A stretch of 11,605 bases of DNA. It comes from an uncultured bacterium. GTDB lineage: Bacteria; Planctomycetota; Phycisphaerae; Phycisphaerales; SM1A02. The stretch's first letter is position 1. Every line of letters starts with the position of its first letter. Below the pieces are notes generated by a model. That model was not told the DNA's origin. It did no database searches and was given only the letters and a program-made list of their open reading frames with translations. The stretch lies in contig CAIWNO010000129.1 of assembly GCA_903914045.1 (NCBI GenBank), forward strand, positions 1-11,605. Reading direction: 5' to 3'. Below, in pieces: positions 1-6,954 of the stretch. The position numbers and the translations under genes were made by a program.

Positions 1-16
1 TGATGCGCAAGTTCAT
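1..16 (-). CDS. gspK: Start of next T2SS gene, probably gspK (partial)
   Basis: Only the first five codons are inside the window, reading Met-Asn-Leu-Arg-Ile on the minus strand before the sequence ends. The ATG overlaps the TGA stop of gspJ in the classic ATGA arrangement. A strong Shine-Dalgarno sequence (GGAGG, positions 27-23) lies six bases upstream, inside the gspJ coding region, so the start is well supported even though the product is barely seen. The name is inferred only from gene order: in T2SS operons gspK normally follows gspG-H-I-J. GspK is the minor pseudopilin that caps the pseudopilus tip with GspI and GspJ. Nothing in five residues confirms the family. Confidence 0.5.
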
Positions 17-1005
17 GATCCACCTCCGCCGCCGCCGCCGCGATTGCCGCTGCCTGGAGGGCGAATTCCACCAGTGCCCATGCCACCGCCTTGACCACCT
101 TGACCGCCTTGACCACCTTGACCGCCTTGACCACCGCGGCCGCCACCGCCTTGATTTATATCGCCACCTTTGCCCCCACCCTTGCCGCCACCTTGACCAC
201 CGCGACCACCGCCACCACTTCCATCCGTTGGCGCGCCTGTTCCTCCGATAGCCGCATCGCCACCACCAGCGGCGCCACCACCAGCGGCCGCTTGAGCCGC
301 CGCGTCCGCTGCCGCTTGAGCCGCAAGCGTTGCGGCATCCAATTTCGGTTTGGCAACACGATCAATTGGAATTTCGGTTCGCAAAATTGCAAGCGCTCGA
401 GGATCGTTAAACGCATCTTCGCCAGGACGAGCGCCGCTGGCGGTCACGGTTGCGCGAATGGAAATTGGCAGACCATCCACATCGCTGTCCCATTCTTGAA
501 GCCAACTTTCCCCGTCATAGGCTTCAAAGCGAACGCCAATGACGCCGTCGCCAATTGGCTCGGCAATTCCGCCCGCGTCCTCAAATTCATCGGGCACCGC
601 GTCGCGGCGGCGCCACAACGCTGGTCCATCGCGGTCTTCTTCAATGCGATATTGCGTTTCGTATTCATTGCCTTCGCCTGAATACTCGATCGATCGAATG
701 GGGCGCAATCGCGTGGCAAATAAAAGCATTTGATCGCGGTCCACTTCGCCAATGGGTGAGCGCGCCACTTCAGGCGCAAGGCGCAGACGCGTGTCAAACA
801 AGTCGTCGCTGCGAACAGTGCTTTGAACGTCGCGTCGAATGCTTTCAAGGGCGTCCGTTGCGCGGCGCGAAGCGGTCATGTGTATGCGCGAAATGTCCCG
901 CGCCTTTGCCAGTTGACTTAGGGAGCTGGCCACCGCGCCAGAAATAATCGCGGCGATCATGATGGCCACCACCAATTCAATAATGGTGAATCCGCGCTTA
1001 GCCAT
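13..1005 (-). CDS. gspJ: T2SS minor pseudopilin GspJ-like, with Ala/Gly-rich C-terminal tail
   Basis: A 330-residue protein starting with a type III prepilin signal: short basic leader (Met-Ala-Lys-Arg-Gly), cleavage expected after Gly5, Phe at mature +1, Glu at +5, then a hydrophobic helix to about residue 28. Prepilin peptidase would cleave and methylate it, and the helix would anchor it in the inner membrane before assembly into the pseudopilus tip. Residues 30-215 form a mixed globular part consistent with GspJ, supported mainly by position after gspG, gspH and gspI. GspJ proteins are usually about 200 residues; the excess is a low-complexity tail. Residues 224-241 are Ala-rich, and from about 242 to 330 the protein is Gly-rich with GGQ repeats. 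The start overlaps the end of gspI by 8 bases, with no clear Shine-Dalgarno, so translation is probably coupled. The exact subfamily is less certain than the pseudopilin class. Confidence 0.72.
   Translation of the reverse strand: MAKRGFTIIELVVAIMIAAIISGAVASSLSQLAKARDISRIHMTASRRATDALESIRRDVQSTVRSDDLFDTRLRLAPEVARSPIGEVDRDQMLLFATRLRPIRSIEYSGEGNEYETQYRIEEDRDGPALWRRRDAVPDEFEDAGGIAEPIGDGVIGVRFEAYDGESWLQEWDSDVDGLPISIRATVTASGARPGEDAFNDPRALAILRTEIPIDRVAKPKLDAATLAAQAAADAAAQAAAGGGAAGGGDAAIGGTGAPTDGSGGGGRGGQGGGKGGGKGGDINQGGGGRGGQGGQGGQGGQGGQGGGMGTGGIRPPGSGNRGGGGGGGS
85..129 (-). repeat. Tandem 9-bp repeat coding for Gly-Gly-Gln units in GspJ tail
   Basis: Five consecutive 9-base units are visible on the plus strand, alternating ACCGCCTTG and ACCACCTTG, so the true period is 18 bases. 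On the coding (minus) strand each unit gives CAA-GGY-GGT, that is Gln-Gly-Gly. The units differ only at a synonymous Gly position. Related degenerate units continue on both sides (about 140-215), with Lys or Arg in place of Gln. Such an array can change copy number by slippage in steps of three residues without breaking the frame. Confidence 0.9.
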
Positions 1006-1468
1006 TTTTCATGGTCTCATGTTTTTTCTCGAAGCGATCTTTACGATCAATCGGTTGTTCAGGCTTGCGCTCGGGCAGGTCACTTGCGCTGCGCGCCGCC
1101 ACTTTGGTGGCGCAGCGATGTTCCACTCCGTTGATGTCTTGCACGCGTGCCACAACGTCCCACGCATCGCCTTCGCCGTTGGAGGAAAGGTCTATCGCAA
1201 AACTCCATTCATTCCAAGGCGCGTCGCATTTGCCAACCACCGGTCGACGGCGAGCGAATTCAATGGGGCCTTCCGCAACCACTTGTCCAAGTAATTCATC
1301 TAGTAACGCCGAGGCCACGGCCTCACGCTCACCGCGTTGCAACATCACCAGGCTGCGCTGCGACAATGTCACCACCGCGGCTAGTCCAAAAGCAAGCAAT
1401 AAACCGCCTAAAATTGCGTCAATGAGCGCAAAGCCACGGCGCGCGGCACATGGTGTTCGCGTCACCAT
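998..1468 (-). CDS. gspI: T2SS minor pseudopilin GspI-like
   Basis: A 156-residue type IV pilin-like protein. The leader of 12 residues ends Arg-Arg-Gly, followed by mature Phe-Ala-Leu-Ile-Asp and a hydrophobic helix to about residue 36. The fifth mature residue is Asp, where nearly all pseudopilins except GspK have Glu. The remaining part is small and ends with a strongly charged tail rich in Lys, Arg and Glu (about residues 130-156). GspI proteins are usually about 120 residues, so this tail is an extension. GspI is the minor pseudopilin that nucleates the GspI-J-K tip complex. The start ATG lies within the last codons of gspH (7-base overlap). The nearest Shine-Dalgarno-like AGGAA is about 12 bases upstream, rather far, which again suggests coupling. 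Assignment rests on the prepilin signal, size and place between gspH and gspJ. Confidence 0.65.
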   Translation of the reverse strand: MVTRTPCAARRGFALIDAILGGLLLAFGLAAVVTLSQRSLVMLQRGEREAVASALLDELLGQVVAEGPIEFARRRPVVGKCDAPWNEWSFAIDLSSNGEGDAWDVVARVQDINGVEHRCATKVAARSASDLPERKPEQPIDRKDRFEKKHETMKNG

Positions 1469-2016
1469 GGTTCACGGCTCATTCCTCGCGCGTCCAAATC
1501 AAGCGCGGCTCTTTGATCGTCCATGACTTTCCCGTTGTCGACACGAGTTGGCATGGCGGCACCAGGGGCCAGTACTAGCAACGCCTCGAATCCTTCGGCA
1601 ATCACTTTCATCTCAATGCGCACACGATTACCAGATGGTGATCCAACAATTCGCCATTCATTTCCATCGAGGCGCAGGCCATCAGCGATGACTTCCAATT
1701 CAACGCCCTCAGGTATGAGCACGGGTTGCACAAATCGATCGGGCATCCAATCGGCGGGCGCGGTTGGCTTTTTTGGATTTGGTTCAAGCGTCCACAGTTC
1801 AATGGCGCCCGTGTCGGGGTTCATATAAATAGCGCATTGTTGCGAGCCCGCGTTGTCGCGCCAAGCGAACAGACTCAGCAACTCATTCAGGCGTTCGCAC
1901 GCGACATCGGCTTTACCTTTGGAAAGACCGCGTAGCCGTGGAATGACAACCGACGACACGATGGCCAAGATAGAGATGACCACGATCAATTCCAGCAGGG
2001 TGAAGCCGCGGCGCAT
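1462..2016 (-). CDS. gspH: T2SS minor pseudopilin GspH-like
   Basis: A 184-residue protein beginning Met-Arg-Arg-Gly, then mature Phe-Thr-Leu-Leu-Glu and a long hydrophobic helix to about residue 26. This is a textbook prepilin peptidase site with Glu at +5. The open frame extends 33 codons further upstream, but that part overlaps gspG and precedes a basic leader that fits directly at Met 2016, so the shorter start is chosen. A weak GAAG lies just upstream. The gene starts 19 bases after the gspG stop. GspH is a minor pseudopilin linking the tip complex to the GspG shaft. The soluble domain has alternating hydrophobic beta-strand-like stretches (for example around residues 100-160), as expected for a pseudopilin. 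Subfamily is assigned from order after gspG; class is secure. Confidence 0.72.
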   Translation of the reverse strand: MRRGFTLLELIVVISILAIVSSVVIPRLRGLSKGKADVACERLNELLSLFAWRDNAGSQQCAIYMNPDTGAIELWTLEPNPKKPTAPADWMPDRFVQPVLIPEGVELEVIADGLRLDGNEWRIVGSPSGNRVRIEMKVIAEGFEALLVLAPGAAMPTRVDNGKVMDDQRAALDLDARGMSREPW

Positions 2017-2035
2017 CACTTCACGCCACGCCGGT

Positions 2036-2467
2036 TTACGGCGCTCCGTTGATGATGTCTTTGTTCTGGCCATCGCCACCAGGCTGGCCATCGGCGCCGT
2101 AACTGACGACATCAAAATCTTTGTTGAATGTAGGTGGATACACCAACACGTATTGGTGCTTCCAAGGATCCATCAGTTGATTCACATTGCTGATGAGAGC
2201 GTCGTCACCATCGCATAATTTGGAAAGTTCAAAGTCGTCACCCACGCGGTCCATTCCGTTTTGCACCATGTACATGCGCACTTGTTGCGACAAGGTGTTT
2301 ACATCGGCCTTCGCCTTGTTTTGCTTGGCGTTTCCTAGCAAGCTCATCACGTTGGGAACAATCAACATGGACAATAGCGCCACAATGGTCACGGCAATAA
2401 TCACTTCAAGAAGCGTGAAGCCCTTGAGGGCATGGCGTTGAGCATGATTGGAACGATCTAGTTTCAT
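2036..2467 (-). CDS. gspG: T2SS major pseudopilin GspG
   Basis: A 143-residue protein that forms the shaft of the periplasmic pseudopilus, which works as a piston pushing substrates through the secretin. It has a 16-residue leader ending Lys-Gly, mature Phe-Thr-Leu-Leu-Glu, and a hydrophobic helix to about residue 40. The C-terminal part contains Asp-Pro-Trp (100-102) and the motif Ser-Tyr-Gly-Ala-Asp-Gly (122-127) followed by an acidic Gly-rich loop. These are hallmarks of GspG, where this loop binds calcium. Length is normal for the family. The frame is open 27 codons further upstream, but that part lacks pilin features; the start at 2467 gives a normal leader. The Shine-Dalgarno is weak. 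It is the only gene in the operon preceded by a sizeable gap (137 bases), which carries a promoter-like element. Confidence 0.93.
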   Translation of the reverse strand: MKLDRSNHAQRHALKGFTLLEVIIAVTIVALLSMLIVPNVMSLLGNAKQNKAKADVNTLSQQVRMYMVQNGMDRVGDDFELSKLCDGDDALISNVNQLMDPWKHQYVLVYPPTFNKDFDVVSYGADGQPGGDGQNKDIINGAP

Positions 2468-2530
2468 AAGGGTCTCTTTCAGTGTTGCAAGTTGCAAAGA
2501 CAATGCGCGAAACGGGCACGGAAATGATTT

Positions 2531-2598
2531 ACTGCCACTATATATCAAACTATATGTAGTTTTTTAAATACAGTCCCATAGCGTATCCGTAGTGGCAG
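2531..2598. repeat. Nested and competing inverted repeats upstream of gspG
   Basis: Two inverted repeats share an arm. The outer one pairs CTGCCACTA (2532-2540) with TAGTGGCAG (2590-2598), nine perfect base pairs around a 49-base spacer. The inner one pairs 2537-2545 with 2552-2560 across a 6-base loop, with one G-T wobble in nine pairs. Because both use 2537-2540 they cannot form at once. The inner palindrome sits in the spacer and -10 part of the promoter proposed for gspG. It could be a regulator binding site or alternative RNA structures in readthrough transcripts from gspF; the sequence alone does not decide. Confidence 0.55.
2539..2567 (-). promoter_or_regulatory. Candidate promoter for gspG
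   Basis: On the minus strand TTAAAA (2567-2562) is followed after 17 bases by TATATA (2544-2539), each matching four of six positions of the sigma-70 consensus. Transcription would start near 2532 and give a leader of about 65 bases. That leader contains a tandem copy of GTTGCAA (plus strand 2484-2490 and 2491-2497). An internal promoter would let the major pseudopilin be made in excess of gspE and gspF. The region is AT-rich, so chance matches are easy. Confidence 0.3.
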
Positions 2599-2604
2599 CG
2601 AAAT

Positions 2605-3900
2605 TCAGCCGCCCAACGAGGATTGCAACTGCAGTAGCGGCATGAGAATTCCCGCCAGCACAAAGCCCGCGATAATGGCCATGAAAACCAGCAGAATTGG
2701 GGGCAGCGCTTTGGTGAAAATTTTAATGCTGGAGTTCACTTGCCTGTCAAAGGCGGTGGCTGCGTGCAGCAGCATGCTTTCAAGGCGGCCGGATTTTTCA
2801 CCAATGTTCACAATTTGAATCAACAGCGGTGGAAAAAATCCGCAGCGCTCCAAAGGTTCGGCCAACGATTGACCCGTGGTGACTTTTTCCTCCACTTCCT
2901 CAATGGCGTTCATCAAGACGGCGTTGCCAAGCGTGTCCTTGGTAATTCGTAGTGATTGCAAAATAGGCAAGCCCGCGCTCACCAATGTTCCTAGAGTTCG
3001 CGTGAAGCGCGCCACGGCCACATCGCGTAGCAATGGGCCAAGAATTGGCGTGCGCAGCAACGCGTAGTCTTTCATGCGCCGATGCTCTGGGTCTTGCAGC
3101 CAGCGGCGCGCTCCAGTGATGGCGAGCATGACAAGGATGACAAGAAGCCACCAAAAATTCGCTATAAACCAGGCAAATCCAAGCAGGATTCGTGTTGGAA
3201 GCGGCAGCACCATTCCTGGCTGCGCCGCCAGTGGAATCATCAGTTGCGGAAGAATGACGGTGACCAACAACGTCACGCTTGCCAAAATCAGCGCGGCCAC
3301 AATCATTGGGTAGACAGTGGCGCCGATCAATTCACGTTTTAATTCCGCCGCGCGATCCAGCAAGTCCGCCAGTTGATGCAGCACTTCCGACATGCGGCCA
3401 CTGGCGTCGGCGGCGCGCGCCATGCCAATCACCATGTCGTCAAAGGGTGCGCCGAATGATTTCATGGCTTCATAGAGCGGCTGACCCGCCTCCACTTTTT
3501 CAATGAGCGCGTCCAAAATCACGGGCTGCGAATTTCCAGCGGCTTGCTTGCGCACAATTTTCAGCGCTTGCATTAAAGGCAATCCAGCCTCAATTGCGGT
3601 GGCAAGTTCACGAACCAAGTTTGACATGTCGGTGCGTGAAAGAGTGGGGCGGCGAGGTCCAAAGGTCATCCAATTGGGCAATGTGATTTGCGTGGCGCCC
3701 ATGGATGAACTTTGGGATGGCGCGGACTTCTGCGCTTTTGAGCGCGCGGTTAAATTTGGCGCCTCATCGGATTCAATCTTCAAAGGCGTCAAGCCGCGGC
3801 TTTGCACCAGGCGCAACGCGGATGCGCGATCCGTTGCCACAACCACGCCGCTCGATTCCACTCCGCTGCGATCAAGTCCGTCATATCGCCACGAAGCCAC
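2605..3900 (-). CDS. gspF: T2SS inner-membrane platform protein GspF
   Basis: A 431-residue polytopic membrane protein that couples the GspE ATPase to pseudopilus assembly. The N-terminal 41 residues are the small domain typical of GspF/PilC. A Ser/Thr/Ala-rich linker follows (about 42-90). Then come two copies of the T2SSF domain, about residues 93-216 and 296-417; each begins with a helix carrying an Ala-Gly-Leu-Pro turn (105-108 and 309-312). Membrane segments are seen at about 196-219, 236-262 and 397-423. The start is GTG at 3900, not ATG. It is supported by GGGAG six bases upstream, placed inside the last codons of gspE, and the gene begins two bases after the gspE stop. Length and layout are normal for the family. 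A type IV pilus PilC role is less likely given the downstream gspG-H-I-J order. Confidence 0.93.
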   Translation of the reverse strand: MASWRYDGLDRSGVESSGVVVATDRASALRLVQSRGLTPLKIESDEAPNLTARSKAQKSAPSQSSSMGATQITLPNWMTFGPRRPTLSRTDMSNLVRELATAIEAGLPLMQALKIVRKQAAGNSQPVILDALIEKVEAGQPLYEAMKSFGAPFDDMVIGMARAADASGRMSEVLHQLADLLDRAAELKRELIGATVYPMIVAALILASVTLLVTVILPQLMIPLAAQPGMVLPLPTRILLGFAWFIANFWWLLVILVMLAITGARRWLQDPEHRRMKDYALLRTPILGPLLRDVAVARFTRTLGTLVSAGLPILQSLRITKDTLGNAVLMNAIEEVEEKVTTGQSLAEPLERCGFFPPLLIQIVNIGEKSGRLESMLLHAATAFDRQVNSSIKIFTKALPPILLVFMAIIAGFVLAGILMPLLQLQSSLGG

Positions 3901-3902
3901 GC

Positions 3903-5537
3903 TTAGCTCCCGTCCACTTCCTGGGTTGCGCGCATGACTTCCGCAATAGTGGTTTCACCTGCGATGGCTTTATTCAAGCCGTCGTCACGCATAGAAATAA
4001 ATTCCGCATCGACTAATCGATGCAACTCTATGACCGAGTGGCTTTCGCTTATCGCCGCGCGAAGTGCGGGATTCATGCGAACGAGTTCAAAGAATCCAAG
4101 TCGTCCGCGGAAGCCACTTCCAGAGCACGCCTCGCAACCCGCGCCAACGGTCACTTGGTCGTGAAAGCGTTCAAGCGCCGCCGGTGGAATGCGAACGCGA
4201 TCATTCTCCGACATTGGAACTTTGTGCGCGCAAACCTTGCACACTCTGCGGCCAAGACGCTGGGCCAGAACGCCCTCTAAAACGCTGGCCAGCAAATACG
4301 ATTCCGCGCCCATGTCCACAATGCGACCCACGCTGGAAAGCGCGTCATTGGTGTGCAGTGTGCTTAGAATTAAGTGGCCCGTGAGCGCGCTGCGAATGGC
4401 AATATCAACGGTTTCAGCGTCGCGGATTTCGCCCACCAAAATCACGTCGGGGTCTTGGCGCAAAATGCTGCGCAGACCGCTAGCAAATGTCAGACCGCGC
4501 TTTGGATTCACCGGAATTTGATTGATGCCCGCGAGTTCATATTCAACGGGGTCCTCAATGGTCAAAATCTTTTTTCGTGGGTCGTACAACTTGCTCAGCG
4601 CCGCGTAGAGCGTTGTGGTTTTTCCACTACCTGTTGGACCAGTCACCAACACCAATCCGTGTGGCTTGGCGATCAACTTGTCCATCATTAAAACTTGCTG
4701 CTCATGCATGCCCAAACTTTTCAGATCCAATGGCAGCGATGACTTGTCCAAAATACGCATGACCACGCTCTCGCCATAAATCGTTGGCACGGTGGACACG
4801 CGCAGGTCGACCTTGCGTCCTTCAAATCGCAAAGTGATGTGCCCGTCTTGCGGAAGATATCTCTCCGCAATGTTCATCATGGACATAATTTTAATGCGCC
4901 CAATGATGGCCGGCTGCAAATGTTTTGGCGGACTTTGTTGCTCAATCAACACGCCGTCAATTCGATATTTCACCTTTAATTCGCCTTCAAATGGCTCAAT
5001 ATGAATATCGCTGGTGCGCTTTTGAATGGCCTCAAGAATGAGCAAGTTCACCAAGTTGACAAGCGTGGGTTGCTCCGCCATGCGATGCACATCGTCAGTT
5101 TGAATGGCATCCAGATTTTGCTCGACTTGGTCACTGCCTTCGCTGTTGCCAGCCAAACTTTCCGCCATGCGCGCCGCGGTGACGCCGTAAGACTGGCGCA
5201 TGAGTTCACCAAACGCTTCTGGCGCCACGCCCACACGTTCCAAAGGCATGTTGGCAATGGTGGCCGCTTCATCAACGGAGTGCAGATCAAATGGATCGAT
5301 CATGGCCATCCGCAAGCGACCAGAGGTAATTGACAAAGGAACTGCGCTCAGTCGCACGGCGACTTCGGAAGGGATTAATCGAACAGCGTCCGCATCGGAT
5401 GCGATTGGTTTTGCAAGCCATGTGAAACCAGCCGCGATGCAACGTTCTTGAGGCGTGGTTGCGGCGGCGGCGCGCAACATTGCCGCGACCGTTGCAACTC
5501 GCTCATGCGCATCACTACTGGGAACAGGGTTGGACAC
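3903..5537 (-). CDS. gspE: T2SS assembly ATPase GspE
   Basis: A hexameric cytoplasmic ATPase that powers pseudopilus assembly; 544 residues from the chosen start. Motifs in order: Asp box Asp-Ile-His-Ile-Glu-Pro (177-182), Walker A Gly-Pro-Thr-Gly-Ser-Gly-Lys-Thr (300-307), Walker B region with Gly-Glu-Ile-Arg-Asp (369-373), and His box with Ser-Thr-Leu-His-Thr-Asn (392-397). A zinc-binding tetracysteine is present at Cys433, Cys436, Cys468 and Cys471, typical of GspE/PilB. The N-terminal 130 residues resemble the T2SSE_N region that contacts GspL. The frame is open to 5681, but that part overlaps the preceding gene by over 100 bases and its codons look like a shadow. GTG 5537 lies 13 bases after the preceding stop, so it is preferred, though its Shine-Dalgarno is poor; GTG 5582 (preceded by GAGG) is an alternative. 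gspF follows two bases downstream. Confidence 0.93.
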   Translation of the reverse strand: MSNPVPSSDAHERVATVAAMLRAAAATTPQERCIAAGFTWLAKPIASDADAVRLIPSEVAVRLSAVPLSITSGRLRMAMIDPFDLHSVDEAATIANMPLERVGVAPEAFGELMRQSYGVTAARMAESLAGNSEGSDQVEQNLDAIQTDDVHRMAEQPTLVNLVNLLILEAIQKRTSDIHIEPFEGELKVKYRIDGVLIEQQSPPKHLQPAIIGRIKIMSMMNIAERYLPQDGHITLRFEGRKVDLRVSTVPTIYGESVVMRILDKSSLPLDLKSLGMHEQQVLMMDKLIAKPHGLVLVTGPTGSGKTTTLYAALSKLYDPRKKILTIEDPVEYELAGINQIPVNPKRGLTFASGLRSILRQDPDVILVGEIRDAETVDIAIRSALTGHLILSTLHTNDALSSVGRIVDMGAESYLLASVLEGVLAQRLGRRVCKVCAHKVPMSENDRVRIPPAALERFHDQVTVGAGCEACSGSGFRGRLGFFELVRMNPALRAAISESHSVIELHRLVDAEFISMRDDGLNKAIAGETTIAEVMRATQEVDGS

Positions 5538-5550
5538 GATGGTGCGTGGA

Positions 5551-6882
5551 TTATTCCACTGTCCCCGGGGTGTTCGCGCCACCCTGAGCACCCTCGGGAG
5601 GCGCTGGTGGAGCTTCACCATCCGAGCCAGGACCCGGGGCTGGTTTTTTTGCATCACTTTTATTTTTGGGCTTTCCAGCATTTTGATACATGCCGGGAGT
5701 GGTCGAGGGCGGTGGTGGTCGCACGCCAGGGACGCCAGCCGCTAGACGATCTGTTTGATCTTCTGACAGCAATTTCAACACGCTCTCCCTTGTGTCCTGA
5801 ACTAATTTATTTTTCTCGTTGCGCAGTGGAATCATTAAATCAGGTGGAACTTCCGGCGGGGTGGTGCCATCTTTTGCGGCTTTTTTGGCTGCATTGGAAA
5901 TTGTTTTTCGTTTTGCTTTTTGTGGCTCTTCTGACCTGGTGGTGTCCAACATTTTAAGTTGCAACGCGGAGAAAGCGCCGTCCCAAGTTGTTTGCGCGGA
6001 TTGAATGGCCGTCTTTTGTTCCGCTGTTAGGTCGTTTAAGTTCAACACCGCCGCGAAAAAATTGGAGAGTGGATCGGATTGAAAAACTTCGCGATAGCCC
6101 TGCGAAAGCGCGCGCGTTCGAAAATCTTGCGCGTAAGGGGCTGGAAGTGCCAGCGTTATTTTCTCAATCGCATCGTCTTGAAGATCACGAACCACAACGC
6201 GCACGACCATGATTTGACTTTGTAGAGTTCCCCCAGTTTGCAAATCCATATTTTCCATGGCGTCTGAGAATTTGGGCAACAAGGCGGTGATTTGCGCGTC
6301 GCGCGCAATCAGCGCAGCATCAAGCGCAATTTCATATTGATCGACCGCGGATTGGGCGGCCTCCCAAATTGTTGGTTGCAATTGCATTTGCTGAAGAATT
6401 GCAATTAAATCCACGCCTTCACCTGACAAATCAGAATCGTCCAAGGATCGAGCGCGTCGAACCGCTCGTTCAAACTTTGGCCAACGCTCTTTTTGATTTG
6501 GACCGAGTTGACTTTGAATGCTGCTCATTAAATCTTCGAACAGACGCGCTTTTTCTGGCAACCAATTTTGAATTGGTTCAAGCAAGCCCCGCATGTTTTT
6601 GGCGCCGCCATTCTTTTGTTGCTTGGCGGATTCCACCATTTTTTCTTTCAGGGCGTCCGTTCCTGTTTTAAATGAATCTTGATAATCTTGCAGCAAACTT
6701 TGCACAATCGGGCGCTGCCAATCCTCCAATTTCAACGTCTCCACAATCATGGTCATGTCGCGCGGAAGCAGGTCGGGCTTAAAGGCCTCGCTGAACCCAG
6801 CTTTGCCGCCAAATTGAGCGGAAGCCATTGGCGCAAGTATGAAGAGCGAGAGGGTTAAAACAGCGGGTCGAAGAAATTTCAT
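5551..6882 (-). CDS. Unrecognised exported protein with LxxxQ motifs, first gene of gsp operon
   Basis: A 443-residue protein I do not recognise. It begins with a clear Sec signal peptide: Lys at 2, hydrophobic core to about 17, then Ala-Ser-Ala before Gln23, a good signal peptidase I site. The start at 6882 is supported by GGAG six bases upstream; a GTG four codons earlier is open but less likely. The body (about 40-375) is rich in Gln, Leu and Ala and looks mostly helical. Four helix-start motifs of the form Leu-x-x-x-Gln occur near residues 52, 126, 285 and 372; two read Leu-Thr-Ala-Glu-Gln and Leu-Ser-Glu-Asp-Gln, resembling the LTXXQ motif of the periplasmic Spy/CpxP family. Similarity beyond these motifs is not evident. 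The last 60 residues are Pro/Gly-rich and probably disordered. It ends 13 bases before gspE, so it is probably co-transcribed with the secretion genes. It could be an accessory periplasmic factor or chaperone; this is inference. Confidence 0.85.
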   Translation of the reverse strand: MKFLRPAVLTLSLFILAPMASAQFGGKAGFSEAFKPDLLPRDMTMIVETLKLEDWQRPIVQSLLQDYQDSFKTGTDALKEKMVESAKQQKNGGAKNMRGLLEPIQNWLPEKARLFEDLMSSIQSQLGPNQKERWPKFERAVRRARSLDDSDLSGEGVDLIAILQQMQLQPTIWEAAQSAVDQYEIALDAALIARDAQITALLPKFSDAMENMDLQTGGTLQSQIMVVRVVVRDLQDDAIEKITLALPAPYAQDFRTRALSQGYREVFQSDPLSNFFAAVLNLNDLTAEQKTAIQSAQTTWDGAFSALQLKMLDTTRSEEPQKAKRKTISNAAKKAAKDGTTPPEVPPDLMIPLRNEKNKLVQDTRESVLKLLSEDQTDRLAAGVPGVRPPPPSTTPGMYQNAGKPKNKSDAKKPAPGPGSDGEAPPAPPEGAQGGANTPGTVE

Positions 6883-6954
6883 GCAGATCTCCACGGCAAG
6901 AGGTGAAAGAGTTCAGTCCACGGACAGTTGTTTGAGTGAGCAGGAACGCAAGAG

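Noticed and set aside
85..215. CRISPR-like or other noncoding repeat array
   Set aside because: Units are 9 bp, in frame, differ only at synonymous bases and have no spacers, so they are a coding tandem repeat.
140..280. G-quadruplex on the coding strand of the gspJ tail
   Set aside because: G-runs are mostly two bases long and are explained by glycine codons; only weak two-tetrad structures would be possible.
3..681. Open frames on the plus strand rich in His-Leu-Asp-Arg or Thr-Ala-Leu repeats (3-251 and 91-681)
   Set aside because: They are antisense images of the Gly-Gly-Gln tandem repeat in gspJ; the minus-strand frame has a prepilin signal and operon context, these have neither.
2521..2580. 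Intrinsic terminator on the plus strand (inner hairpin followed by six T)
   Set aside because: The stem is almost entirely A-T pairs and no plus-strand gene precedes it, so a terminator role is unlikely.
5538..5681. 48-residue N-terminal extension of GspE
   Set aside because: It lies entirely over the 3' end and stop of the preceding gene, whose Pro/Gly-rich tail explains the bases; no Shine-Dalgarno supports ATG 5681.
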